DNA of 25,940 nt from Symbiodinium natans (GCA_905221605.1 CAJNDS010000336.1:967501-993440), one strand, 5' to 3'; positions 11,446 to 20,946 are shown, numbered from the stretch's first letter. Translations and numbers: made by a program. Notes: a model not told the origin generated them from the letters alone.

Positions 11446-11825
11446 CGCACAAAGGCTGGGGCCAAGGGTTTGGCTAACGGATGCTGATTCGTTAAAAACG
11501 CAGAGTCTTTCACATTTGCTGCACACTGTTAAGCTATAGACGCGAAAGGAACCTTCAAGAATTGTCCACGAATAAGAACTTTGGTTTTCTCGTCCCTGAA
11601 CAATGTGAACCGCCCATGCCTGGTACGGGGCAGGCGGAAGCATAAAACGCTGCGGACAACAGTTGAGGTGAAAGAAGGCCAACAAACATTAACTGGCTGC
11701 GGGGTCAGCACAGCCGGAGGCACTGAGGGCGTCAGCTTACACCGCGGTTCCACATACGCACAGTTCTGAAGGGTTTTCAATCATCCGTGTCCCGCCCCTT
11801 TTCGACTTAATGTTTCTGGAGATCC

Positions 11826-12240
11826 CTCCAAGGCCCAGCCTTAAGAGCCACATCGGTTTACCCCTCGAGGGGCCCAGCCTCACGACTTTTGACACTTCCA
11901 GGACAACCTCATGAGCCAGATCGTTTGACCTCTCCAGCTTTTTGAGTAGGGGCGCAGCCTTAAAAAGCCAAAACTTTTGACCTGTCGAGGGCTGACCCCT
12001 TGAGAGGTCCAGCCTTCAGAGCCAGATCTTCTTCACCTCCAGGAGCCCAGCCTTAAGAGCCTGATGAGCCAAATCTTTGATCCCTCGTACGGGCTCACCT
12101 TGCAGATCGGGGCCCTGCCTGAAAAGCCTTCTTCGGGACCAGCCAGCTTGGAACCCCGAGGCGCATGGCCTTAAGGGCCAGATTTTTGGACCCTTCTAGA
12201 GGTCCAGCCCTAAAAGCCAGATCTGTTGACGTTCAGGATC
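11826..12240. repeat. Degenerate minisatellite, GCCCAGCCTTAAGAGCC type
   Basis: A loose unit of about 40-60 bases recurs about nine times: CCCAGCCTTAAGAGCC, then AGATCTTTTGACC, then CCTCGAGG. Clear heads lie near 11835, 11870, 11953, 12009, 12047, 12113, 12166 and 12206. There is no open frame of note. Confidence 0.75.
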
Positions 12241-12404
12241 ATTCTTCTTGCTACAGGAGGTCTTGAGTCCAGATTCTCAATGTTGACACAACGCACACAT
12301 GCACACAAGCTGAAAAGCAGACATTCTTGAAACTTGTATGTGCTCCAATGTCCTTTTCTGACTTTGGAGTCAAAGGACTGTTCTTAAAGCTGAATCCCCC
12401 AAAA

Positions 12405-12523
12405 AGTCAAAAGGTTAAAACCCTTCGGCTGGGTCCCTCGAGGAAGGCTGGGTTCCTAGAGGGTCAGAAAATCTGAAGGCTTGAGCCCCCTAAAGGAGTC
12501 AAAGATCTGAAGGCTGGGCCACT
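12405..12523. repeat. Inverted counterpart of the minisatellite
   Basis: The same phrases appear reverse-complemented: GTCAAAAGGTTAAAA, CGGCTGGG, CCCTCGAGGAAGGCTGGG, GTCAAAGATCTGAAGGCTGG. With 11826-12240 it forms a large inverted repeat with a spacer of about 165 bases. Confidence 0.7.
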
Positions 12524-12559
12524 AGGTCACTTTCTATTGAACTCAATCGACTTCTGAAC

Positions 12560-14240
12560 CCAAATTCGAACTCTTTTCAGAGGACGCTAGATTGTGCAGA
12601 TAAAATTGGAATGTGGGTTTCGCACTTGGGGGTGGAAGTTTTCATTGTTGTTACTGTTAGGAAAAACTCCGTCTCCAAACTAGTTCACGCTTTACCTTGC
12701 TACTTGCTGTTCTAAGTTTTGAGGGAAGACTGGCAAGGCTTAGAGCAAAACTGAGCAAGAGGTTTGACCGGCTCCGTAGAAACGCAAAGCAGCCTCAGAA
12801 ACCCTACGCACTTAAGGTAAGGAAACAAGGGAAACTACCAAACCCCACAACCCACACAATAAGCAAGCTTGCCACCTTTTCACTTTCAGGCGAAAGACGT
12901 TTGCAGAAGCTCGTGGCCTTGAGCCTTGAGCTAGGCTCCTTGAGCCAAGGCTCCACACTTGAGCCAACTACTCATCTTGAGCCAAAGCATAGAGGCGGCT
13001 TCACTCACTGCAGGCTTCCAATGCTGAGGCTCTTCGGGTACAAGGCAAAACAAGACCAAGTCTCTTCAAACACTTTCTACCCTTCCCAAACTCTCAGCAG
13101 ACTTTCCAGCTGTCTACACTTCCCTACAGGCGGAAGGCACTTCACCTCGAAGAGAAAACGGTTGTCCCACTTAGTTAGGGTTCGCGTAAGAAACGGACAA
13201 CGTTCAACGACAAACGAACGACTTTCATCACATCCCAGAAACTATGTACATGCACACCATGCCTAGTGTAAGAACAAATCACCATCGAAACATGCACAAG
13301 TCATGTCAGGCAATTCCAGACCGTAGATCTGGTGGCACAGATTCCAAAATTGGGTTTGAATTTCATCCTCCAGCGCTCGAGCGCGCAGCCCGTAAGCTGA
13401 CCTCAGCATTCCTTGGCTACAGGGTTGGCAAACCACACCCAGGGCTAAGCTTGCTCCGGGCAGCCAAGAGCTAGCCCCAAAGCAAACGTGGGCGAACCGC
13501 CCCTGTACAACTCTCTGACTTGGAAGTAACCACAGCCCAAGTGTGCTATTTGCGCAGAGTCGCCACTGGACATTGTAGAATGAAACTTACTTTTGGGGCT
13601 TGGAGGCATTTAAGCGTGTTGCTCCGGAGTTGCCATCCACCTATAGGGAAAGGCCAATGCCAGCGAAAGCTGGTGAACGTCAGTTTGTCTGAGGCTTCTA
13701 AGTCTTCTAAGCCTCTCGAGGCATCACAGAGGGCTTCTTAGGACTTTCTCATGCCGTCAAATCTTTGAAAGCTCAGAATCATCCAAACTAAACATCAAAA
13801 TTTACATCGAGGCCTCTTCGAAGTCCGTCGTTAGAGTGAGAATGAAGAGGACTTGGAGCCAGCTGCGGCTGAAAATTCTTTTTACATGAAAGAAGAGCCA
13901 GGGTTCAACCAACCACAACCAAGAAAGGACGGCGGGACTACTAACAAGACCCCACGCGCTCAGTACCCAAGCTCGTCAATGTAGTCCCTGTTCAGAGCCA
14001 ATGCAGCACCAAGCCGAGTGGGGGAATCGCAAAATGCGATTGTGTGCCAGAAGTCAAAATCACCATCACGTTATCATCTGAGTAAGTTGAGCACCAGTAG
14101 ATAGGCTGTCAGCATGCTCGCAGTAGTCTTGGCAGACATTCCAAGGACGGACGGGCTATTCAAGATGCCAAAGCGGTCGATGTCCGACTGTTGTGTTGAC
14201 CAAGACCGAAAGTAAATCACCAGTGCCGACCCCTCCCGTG
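12560..14240. other. No convincing gene
   Basis: An open frame at 12697-13266 (+) and a short one at 14074-14259 (-) show no recognisable domain and odd composition, so I do not call them. Small local features: four TTGAGCC heptamers at 12919, 12940, 12959 and 12977 (spacing 18-21 bases), and a short hairpin GAGGCTT/AAGCCTC at about 13691-13715. Confidence 0.5.
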
Positions 14241-14253
14241 GTAAGCCAGTTTG

Positions 14254-14277
14254 CCCCATGGTGATCAGCCAGTGGGG
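14254..14277. repeat. Hairpin repeat, copy 1
   Basis: CCCCATGG, the TGATCA palindrome, then GCCAGTGGGG. The arms CCCCA/TGGGG and TGG/CCA pair with one bulged G. An identical 24-base copy lies 99 bases downstream. Confidence 0.8.
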
Positions 14278-14352
14278 TCTTCCGTATACGCCTCAGCCCA
14301 CTGCACAGTGCAGCGTAGAGGCACACGGTGTTCGCCGTGCCGAATCTTCTTA

Positions 14353-14376
14353 CCCCATGGTGATCAGCCAGTGGGG
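14353..14376. repeat. Hairpin repeat, copy 2
   Basis: Identical to 14254-14277 while the flanks differ, so the identity is confined to the hairpin itself. Confidence 0.8.
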
Positions 14377-14409
14377 TTATCGACTATGGTCCGCCTGGGG
14401 GCCGCCCTA

Positions 14410-14930
14410 CGCGCGCGCGCGCTTCGCGCGCTTCGCGCGCCTCGCGGGCCTCGCGGGCTTCGCGCGCTTCGCGCGCGGGCTTCGCGCGCTTCGCGCGCGG
14501 GCTTCGCGCGCTTCGCGTGCTTCGCGCACCTCGCGCGCTTCGCGCGCTACGCGCGCTTTCGCGCGAACACGCACGACCTCGCGCGCTTTCCGCGGGCTCG
14601 CGCGCTTCGCGTGCTTCGCGCGCCTCGCGCGCTTCGCGCGCTTTCGCGCGCCACTCGCGCGCTTCGCGGCTTCGCGGGCTTCGCGGGCTTCGCGCGCTTC
14701 GCGCGCCTCGCGCGCTTCGCGCGCCTCGCGCGCTTCGCGCGCCTCGCGCGCTTCGCGCGCCTCGCGCGCTTCGCGCGCTTCGCGCGCTTCGCGCGCTTCG
14801 CGCGCTTCGCGCGCTTCGCGGGCTTCGCGGGCTTCGCGCGCTTCGCGGGCTTCGTGCGCTTCGCGCGCTTCGCGCGCTTTGCGCGCTTCGCGCGCTTCGC
14901 GCCTCGCGCCTCGCGGGCTTCGCAGGCTTC
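14410..14930. repeat. GCGCGCTTC minisatellite, about 9 bp unit
   Basis: About 520 bases of GCGCGCTTC units with variants (GCGGGCTTC, GCGCGCCTC). Unit length is a multiple of three and contains no stop in most frames, so at least four frames on the two strands stay open (ARFARF, RASRAS, REAREA, KRAKRA). These are treated as non-coding. Confidence 0.95.
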
Positions 14931-14963
14931 GACACTCCTAGTAATACTATTAGTAATGGTACT

Positions 14964-15006
14964 AGGAGTAGTCGTCGTCGTCGTAGTCGTAGTCGTAGTA
15001 TAAGAT

Positions 15007-15091
<85 letters not shown>

Positions 15092-15134
15092 TGTTGTTGT
15101 TGTTGTTGTTGTTGTTGTCGTAGTAGTAGTAGTA
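14964..15134. repeat. Trinucleotide tract (GTC)n, (TAG)n, (TTG)n
   Basis: Runs of GTC, GTA/TAG and TTG triplets with TAG again at the end. It directly abuts the presumed 5' end of the retroelement. Confidence 0.95.
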
Positions 15135-15188
15135 GTAAAGCACTACCAGCTCAAGCCGCCCGCGCATGGTAGCTGTCGAACCGGCCAA

Positions 15189-15225
15189 GGCCCCGAACTT
15201 CATCTCTTTAACAGTTCTCGGGGCC
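15189..15225 (+). repeat. 5' leader hairpin of the retroelement
   Basis: GGCCCCGAAC pairs with GTTC-TC-GGGGCC (10 pairs, 2-base bulge, 15-base loop). A weaker CTACCA/TGGTAG pair sits at 15143-15172. Both lie just upstream of the ORF and have no GAGG/CCTC core. Confidence 0.5.
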
Positions 15226-15250
15226 CACCTAACATCTCAAGGCTTACTAG

Positions 15251-18200
15251 CTCTTGCCAGCTGATGGTCACTTGGAGGCTTTAGCCCCAAGCATTTTGAG
15301 ATTCTGCCGCAGACAGCATATCCACGAGCTGGCCCGGTCCCAATTCCGGGGGGAGAACTTAGATCGTCTTAGACTGCATCTTTCACTCCTAAGTGTGAGG
15401 GTTCTCGTCTTTCCGCAGGACGAGGGGAGTCTGATCGTGCTTCGGCACTTCAGTCGAAACAAGCGGATGGCAGAGGGTTTAATTCGGAAACACTCCTATC
15501 GTCGGGCCTGTCACCGAGCCTTAAGGGACGGTTGCGCAGTACCATATCGAAGGACAAATTTGCCTCTAAGCCAGGCACAGGCAAGCGCAGGCACGGCTGC
15601 ACCTAGTGCAAGCCAAGAGACTAAGGAAAACATGCATGCTCAATTTGCACCGCAGCTTCCTCTTAGGCAACCGCGTAGGCGTCACCCTAGAGGAGGTCGC
15701 GAAGCCAAACCACTGCGGGTTTTCTCGTGGAATGCAGGTGGATTAAGCCAGCAATTGTGGGCAGAGTTCAAGGAGTGGCTGCAATATCAGCAGGACCTCG
15801 ATGTTATCTTTATCCAGGAAACCCACTGGACTACATCCTCCCAGTTTAAAGTGCACGGCTGGACAGCTGTCTCAGGCGGGCTGCCGGATGAAGAGCTCGT
15901 GAGGTCTCCTCCCGCTCAAACATCCCAGCTACCCGAACAGCCAAAGCACAGGCGCTCTGCAGGTGTTCTCACTCTACTATCGCCTAGCATAGACTCAGCA
16001 ACACTACGCTGGCAGGATCTACACCCAGGCCGTGCTCACGAGGTTCACTGCGAAATCCGAGGCCATCCAGTGCTCCTGCTCAACTGCTACCAGTACACCA
16101 AGCAACGAGGCATGACGGAGCAGGACCACTATGCCACCCAAAGCAAAGTTCTCTCCTCCCTAAGCAAGTCCCTTACCAACTTGTCACAGCGCACTGTTCC
16201 GGTACTGGCGGGCGACTTCAACTCTTCCCTAAAACCAAATCCCCCCTTTGTAGGGGGAGTGGTGCCAGCAGGATCTTCTAAGCACAAGCCGGTTCAAAAG
16301 CAGTTCCAGAAGTTTCTTCAGCGAAACTCCCTAGTTGCGCTTAACACATGGCAGGGGCGCAAGGCAAACACTTTCATCTCGCCACAGGGCAGCTCTCAGA
16401 TAGATTTCATCTTGACCTCCAAATTCTACGCTGCTCAGCTGGCCCGCAAAGTGTGTGTCCTCAAAGACTTCAAGCTGGGAGCATGGCGTAAAGGTGGCAA
16501 ACACATGCCACTCAGGACGGCAGTACCCCTCAAGAAGGTCTGGAGACACCCGTTCTCGACCAAAACTCAACCGGCAGTCCCTTCCAAACAAAAGTCCCTA
16601 CTGGCTCACCATGTTAGACAAAACACTCCTCTGGCCCAAACCCTGCGGGAGCAAGTAGCAAAGGATGTCGACAAACTCCGAGCGCAGAAGAAAGGCGAGC
16701 CTCTTCACCCTGATGAGGTCAACGAGCTTCTTCTCGAACATGCCAAGACTTTCCAGCCGAGGGACCCAGAAGCAGGCAGCTCGGACGCAGCTCCGACAGC
16801 ACAACCTCTGTGGCGGCTTCATAACCATCGGCAGACCGCACTGCGAAACCTAAAACGTGAGGACGACGTCATAAATAAGATGGCTCGCACCGAGCACCTC
16901 AAACAGGCTCAGCGCTCGCTGGACGAGGCAGCCAAGGCACATGCCATCCAGATAAAGAATCAGGCCCGAGAAAGAACTCATCGAACTTTGAAAGAGATTT
17001 CTGAGAAGGTCAAACGAGATCCACATGCGGCATATCGCTCCTTAAAGCATGTAGCTCCTTGGTCTCCTGCACCAAGAGTCTGCCTCAGATCGCCATGCGG
17101 CCGCATCCTAACTGAGCCTGAGGGACTGGCAGAGTTGAAGAGACATAGTCTTTCCATCTTCTCCTCGCATCCCCCCCTAGCTAGTGGCGTAGGCCAAGCC
17201 TTGCCCAAGCTGGACAGAAGTAGTCTGTCCAAAGGCATAGCCTCTATAAAGCCGGAAAAGGCAGTACCGCAAGGATCTGCCCCCGCATCCATGTACCGCC
17301 TTTGTGCTTCCACTGTGGCCAATAACTACTGCGACTATCTCGAAGCGGTGCCTCCGCCTCCCGCTCCGACCCATCAGGCGTGCGAGGTCACCTCCTGCCA
17401 AGGGAAGCGCGAGCCTCAGCATAACACAGCACCAATGAATCCAGCCGAGCCACCCTCGCTGCCCATAACAGCCAAGTCAGCAGACCTTAGCTTCATACCC
17501 AAGCCCTCTAAACCAGCCTCTAAGCCGGAGAACTTGCGACCGCTGGGCATCATTAGGCCAGATGGCAAAGGAATAGCCTCTGAGGCTAGGAGAAGACTTG
17601 ACCCCCTCTTCAAGAAGGCCCACTTTGCTTCCCCTCAATTTGCCTACATTCCAGGACGCGGTATCGCCGATGCCCAACTCCGGGTAATTGGCCACGCAAG
17701 GCGCGTCCGTGCCATGCTTCGATCCCGAGCACCAGACAGATTCTGCACTCCCAAGCGCACGAAGGGCAAGCCGGACCTAATCGGAGGCTTCACCTTCTCA
17801 CTAGATCTCTCTCAAGCTTTTGACAAAACAAGCAGAGAAGCTCTTTTGCGCTCACTAATTACTTATGGAGCCTCACCCGAAGACGTCGAGCTGGTTGCAT
17901 CCCTCCATAGGGAGGCCCAGTATAATCTGCGCTATGGACGAAGCCAGGAAACAGTAACCTCCACAAGAGGTATAAAGCAAGGATGCAAACTGGCCCCCTC
18001 CCTCTTCTCCCTGGTCATCACGGAGGCGTTCCGGCTTATGGCCACCCACATAGGGTTCTCTCCAATACAGCAGTTCCTCACAGGCTTCGCAGATGACCTC
18101 GTAATTCACCGAGACATCCACAACTGGTCTGATCTCTATGCGGCTCATGACATGGTTAGACTGTTACTGCACTACCTGCAAGAAGCCGGACTAGAAGTGA

Positions 18201-20857
18201 ATTACGCCAAGTGCAACATCATGGTTAAACTGGCAGGTCGCCACGCACAGCAGGCCAAGAAGCTCTTCAAGTCACAGGAGCTTCGCTCAGGCCGGAAGGT
18301 CACGGTCTGGAATATAGACGCACCAGAGCAGCCAAGACGGCCAATTCTGCTTTCGCATTCCTCAGTTCTTCCCCCTCTCCCCTCTCTTCCTTCCTTCGAG
18401 CTGGTAGACTCCTTCAAGTATCTAGGAGTCATGATCAGCTACTCAAACCCGGAAGATCTTACCTATTCTTTAAGACAAGAGAGAGCGGCGAAGAAAAAGC
18501 AGACAGTGCGCAAATTCATTCACAATAAGCGCAGGACAAAAACCGCATCTAGGCTGCTTGTCTGGAGAGCCACCGTCTGGTCCACGGCCACTTTTGGCCT
18601 GGAATCCGTTGGTCTCTCAGGTAGGCGGGCAAGGGCTCTCCGCTCATGGCATGCCAGACAGGTGCGAGCGGTAACGCACAACCCTGTGCATAAGACTCGT
18701 GAAACTACAGCAGCGCTTTTTGCACGTCTGAAACTTGTCTCTCCCATTCAGCAGCTTCATGATCGCTCCGCCCAGCGCCTAGACTCTCTCCGCAAGCGCC
18801 GGAATGCAGCCCCAGCGAGTGAGGTCACCTCCTGCTCAACATCCACGCCGGCCAACGCGAGCTCTTCGCTCCTCACTCAGTCCGGCGCCTGGCCACGTGA
18901 AGATATCTTAACTATTCCCTCCACCCTGCAAACGGCGGAGGAAATTGTAGCCTCTTACAGCAAGCTGCTCAGGGAGGCCGACATTGACCCTTCTCCGGAC
19001 GTGCCCATGCACACATGCTGTGGAAAGGTATTTCGTACTGCGGCGGGCCTGAGAACACACCGGACAGTCAAGCACCCGGCTCCTGTTCCGTCACCCCTTG
19101 AATTCTCACGCCTAAAGCACTCCGTGGGAGGCCTGCCTCAATGCTCGCACTGCCAGGCGAAATTTAAAAACTGGCATAATCTACAACAGCACGTTGAGCG
19201 CAGAGTCTGCCGACAGGCTGGTTTCAAGCTTTCTAGACCTGAGGCGGCCACTCAGGCTGACGAAGCTCCTTCCAAGGCGAGTGAGGTCTCCTCCAGCCAG
19301 GAGCTCGTGCCCTCGTCAGACTGCCGTGCTACTGCCGCACCCTCGGTCCAGCTTACCTTGCAGATGGACACAGTGCCTCTCATTTCGCGCATGCGCACCG
19401 AACTGCTGCAACAGGCCGGAACCCAGACCTTCCTCGAGCTCCTCACCGGCCACCTTGGCCAGCAACTCACCAGGACCTGTCTGCTCTGCGACTCGTGGAT
19501 AGCCTCCACGACAAAAATAGCCTTCCACCTCACAAAGAAACACGGGGCAGAATGGGACTCCTATAAAGCCTCGGCGGGGAATAACACCTCTAAGATGTAT
19601 GTGCTGACCCGCCTGTCACCCTGTCCTGCCTGTGGCGTGAAAGTGGAGAGCGCCCCCCGACACACGAAGCAGTGCCCGGTCATTCAGCAATTACAACTCT
19701 TCTTCTTTCTGCACCCTGACGCCCCTCTTTCCAGAATGCACTCGTCCCTCCAACACACTCAGCTCTCACATCTCTCGCCTCCCACCTCTGGGGTTGGCGC
19801 ATCTTCTCCTGCGGTCCCTAACCCCGGGCAGAGCACGACAACATCACACCAACACGCATCTCCCACACAGGCTACCCCCCAACCAAAGACGTTCCAACAG
19901 CGGACCCTGCAGGCTCCTAATCCCAGGTCCAAGCAAAGCCAGCTTCAGCGATGGTTTCGCCCAGGGAGTGCCTCCCAGGCTGCACAGCTAGGCGCAGGAC
20001 CTCCTCAGCCAGCACCGACAGACCTGGATGCCTCTGCTCCGCCACCGCCTCCTGCAGCTCAGCCTATGCCACAATTGATTAATCCTCATAACTTGTGCTA
20101 CGCCATTTCAGTCTTGCAGATGATTAGCGCTCTGAGGGAGGACCCCTCAGTGGACTGGTCGAACCTCCAACCTCTCCAGCGGGAACTTCGAGCAAGGGCC
20201 TCGCACCCAGTCTCTATTCTCGCACTAGAATCGCTCCCGCATTGTCATCCAGACTGGAGGCTTGCTAATAGGCAAAGTGATGCACTCGAGTACTTGACGT
20301 TCTTGTTGGCTAACCACCATGGCTCCTTACAAGGTACCCCCTGGAAGCGAGTCTATCATGCAGACATACCCGACTCAACTGGCTTCTCCCCCCTTCTACT
20401 AACCTTCCCGGAAGGCACCGACCCGACCAGGCTGTCCCAGCCTGACTCCCTAGCGGCGCCCCACTTAGCTTATTCACTGTCCTTTTTTGTGCACGAGTGG
20501 CACTCTCCGCATGACTCGAAGGCGGCACTGTTGTATACACCTCCTTATATCTTTGTGTCTCTGCCAAGGTTCACAAATGCCGGAGCGAAGCAGCACTGGA
20601 GACTCACGGGCTTGCAGGACGAAGTACAGCTGCCTGCATGGACCGGGCCTCACTCTCAATCCTTTGTTCGCTACAGATCCGTCTCGGGACTCTTTCACAT
20701 AGGGCAGGAAGCCACCTCAGGTCATTACAGATCCTTCACCTTGCTTCCCTCTCTCCAGGTAGGTGATGACTCCAGCCCAGGCTTCTCGCCTACGAGCGAG
20801 GAACGTGCACAGATCGGGTCAGGAGCTTACCTTTTGCTCCTCCAACGCTTAAGTTAA
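15251..20857 (+). CDS. LINE polyprotein: EEP endonuclease, reverse transcriptase, zinc fingers, PIP-box-like peptide, USP-type peptidase
   Basis: Open from the TAG at 15248 to TAA at 20855. The first in-frame ATG is 15467, the next 15632. Residues are counted from 15254. EEP about 155-425: N160 (SWN), E189 (IQET), D321/N323 (GDFN), D384 (QIDFI) and H417 (KHMPL) are all present, so nicking activity is plausible. RT about 747-1060: D851 (SLDLSQAFD), QGCKLAPSLF, FADD at 945-948 and KYLG near 1053. Four Cys/His fingers follow: CCGK...H1269/H1274; C1297/C1300/H1313/C1319; C1409/C1412/H1425/H1430; C1457/C1460/H1470/C1474. A Pro/Gln-rich linker holds QSQLQRWF (1561-1568). The USP domain has the Cys box NLCYAISVLQ (C1615) and His box GHYRSF (H1824). 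No RNase H seen. Six hairpin-core copies in the element are coding; four of them are here (VRSPP, EVTSC twice, EVSSS). Confidence 0.9.
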   Translation, partial: LLPADGHLEALAPSILRFCRRQHIHELARSQFRGENLDRLRLHLSLLSVRVLVFPQDEGSLIVLRHFSRNKRMAEGLIRKHSYRRACHRALRDGCAVPYRRTNLPLSQAQASAGTAAPSASQETKENMHAQFAPQLPLRQPRRRHPRGGREAKPLRVFSWNAGGLSQQLWAEFKEWLQYQQDLDVIFIQETHWTTSSQFKVHGWTAVSGGLPDEELVRSPPAQTSQLPEQPKHRRSAGVLTLLSPSIDSATLRWQDLHPGRAHEVHCEIRGHPVLLLNCYQYTKQRGMTEQDHYATQSKVLSSLSKSLTNLSQRTVPVLAGDFNSSLKPNPPFVGGVVPAGSSKHKPVQKQFQKFLQRNSLVALNTWQGRKANTFISPQGSSQIDFILTSKFYAAQLARKVCVLKDFKLGAWRKGGKHMPLRTAVPLKKVWRHPFSTKTQPAVPSKQKSLLAHHVRQNTPLAQTLREQVAKDVDKLRAQKKGEPLHPDEVNELLLEHAKTFQPRDPEAGSSDAAPTAQPLWRLHNHRQTALRNLKREDDVINKMARTEHLKQAQRSLDEAAKAHAIQIKNQARERTHRTLKEISEKVKRDPHAAYRSLKHVAPWSPAPRVCLRSPCGRILTEPEGLAELKRHSLSIFSSHPPLASGVGQALPKLDRSSLSKGIASIKPEKAVPQGSAPASMYRLCASTVANNYCDYLEAVPPPPAPTHQACEVTSCQGKREPQHNTAPMNPAEPPSLPITAKSADLSFIPKPSKPASKPENLRPLGIIRPDGKGIASEARRRLDPLFKKAHFASPQFAYIPGRGIADAQLRVIGHARRVRAMLRSRAPDRFCTPKRTKGKPDLIGGFTFSLDLSQAFDKTSREALLRSLITYGASPEDVELVASLHREAQYNLRYGRSQETVTSTRGIKQGCKLAPSLFSLVITEAFRLMATHIGFSPIQQFLTGFADDLVIHRDIHNWSDLYAAHDMVRLLLHYLQEAGLEVNYAKCNIMVKLAGRHAQQAKKLFKSQELRSGRKVTVWNIDAPEQPRRPILLSHSSVLPPLPSLPSFELVDSFKYLGVMISYSNPEDLTYSLRQERAAKKKQTVRKFIHNKRRTKTASRLLVWRATVWSTATFGLESVGLSGRRARALRSWHARQVRAVTHNPVHKTRETTAALFARLKLVSPIQQLHDRSAQRLDSLRKRRNAAPASEVTSCSTSTPANASSSLLTQSGAWPREDILTIPSTLQTAEEIVASYSKLLREADIDPSPDVPMHTCCGKVFRTAAGLRTHRTVKHPAPVPSPLEFSRLKHSVGGLPQCSHCQAKFKNWHNLQQHVERRVCRQAGFKLSRPEAATQADEAPSKASEVSSSQELVPSSDCRATAAPSVQLTLQMDTVPLISRMRTELLQQAGTQTFLELLTGHLGQQLTRTCLLCDSWIASTTKIAFHLTKKHGAEWDSYKASAGNNTSKMYVLTRLSPCPACGVKVESAPRHTKQCPVIQQLQLFFFLHPDAPLSRMHSSLQHTQLSHLSPPTSGVGASSPAVPNPGQSTTTSHQHASPTQATPQPKTFQQRTLQAPNPRSKQSQLQRWFRPGSASQAAQLGAGPPQPAPTDLDASAPPPPPAAQPMPQLINPHNLCYAISVLQMISALREDPSVDWSNLQPLQRELRARASHPVSILALESLPHCHPDWRLANRQSDALEYLTFLLANHHGSLQGTPWKRVYHADIPDSTGFSPLLLTFPEGTDPTRLSQPDSLAAPHLAYSLSFFVHEWHSPHDSKAALLYTPPYIFVSLPRFTNAGAKQHWRLTGLQDEVQLPAWTGPHSQSFVRYRSVSGLFHIGQEATSGHYRSFTLLPSLQVGDDSSPGFSPTSEERAQIGSGAYLLLLQRLS
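15877..15935 (+). repeat. Core hairpin 1 (inside EEP domain)
   Basis: The core is GTGAGGTCTCCTCCCG (15899-15914). Arms outward: GAG/CTC, GGATG/CATCC, CTG/CAG, CGGG/CCCG. The copy reads L-VRSPP in a loop insertion between EEP strands. Confidence 0.85.
17363..17414 (+). repeat. Core hairpin 2 (before RT)
   Basis: The core is GCGAGGTCACCTCCTG (17382-17397). Arms: GG/CC, CCC/GGG, GCTC/GAGC with small internal loops. It reads CEVTSC in the linker before the RT domain. Confidence 0.7.
18798..18852 (+). repeat. Core hairpin 3 (between RT and zinc fingers)
   Basis: The core is GTGAGGTCACCTCCTG (18819-18834). Arms: AGC/GCT, ATG/CAT, GCCGG/CCGGC. It reads SEVTSC between the RT thumb and the first zinc finger. 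Confidence 0.75.
19257..19319 (+). repeat. Core hairpin 4 (between zinc fingers)
   Basis: The core is GTGAGGTCTCCTCCAG (19281-19296). Arms: GGC/GCC, AGCTCCT/AGGAGCT, CTGACGA/TCGTCAG, with unpaired TCCAA on the left and CGTGCCC on the right. It reads SEVSSS. Confidence 0.9.
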
Positions 20858-20859
20858 GT

Positions 20860-20902
20860 CCCGTTCATCTTCGTGTGAGGTCCCCTCCTGAAGGTGAACG
20901 GG
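20860..20902 (+). repeat. Core hairpin 5 (ORF1/ORF2 gap)
   Basis: The core is GTGAGGTCCCCTCCTG (20875-20890). The outer arm CCCGTTCATCTT pairs with AAGGTGAACGGG over 12 positions, one of them T-G. It begins 3 bases after the ORF1 stop codon. Confidence 0.95.
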
Positions 20903-20946
20903 AAGCGATTTCACTCGTGATACCATGCGTGTCCTCCCCAAGCGCT

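Noticed and set aside
12697-13266. 189-residue + strand open frame
   Set aside because: No motif, unusual composition, and it includes the TTGAGCC cluster; likely chance.
14250-15203. Long alanine/arginine-rich and poly-Tyr open frames
   Set aside because: Pure translations of the 9-bp and trinucleotide repeats, open in several frames at once.
16229-16262. CCCCC/GGGGG stem in the ORF1 coding sequence as a thirteenth family member
   Set aside because: It lacks the GAGG-TCN-CCTC core and belongs to codons of the EEP domain.
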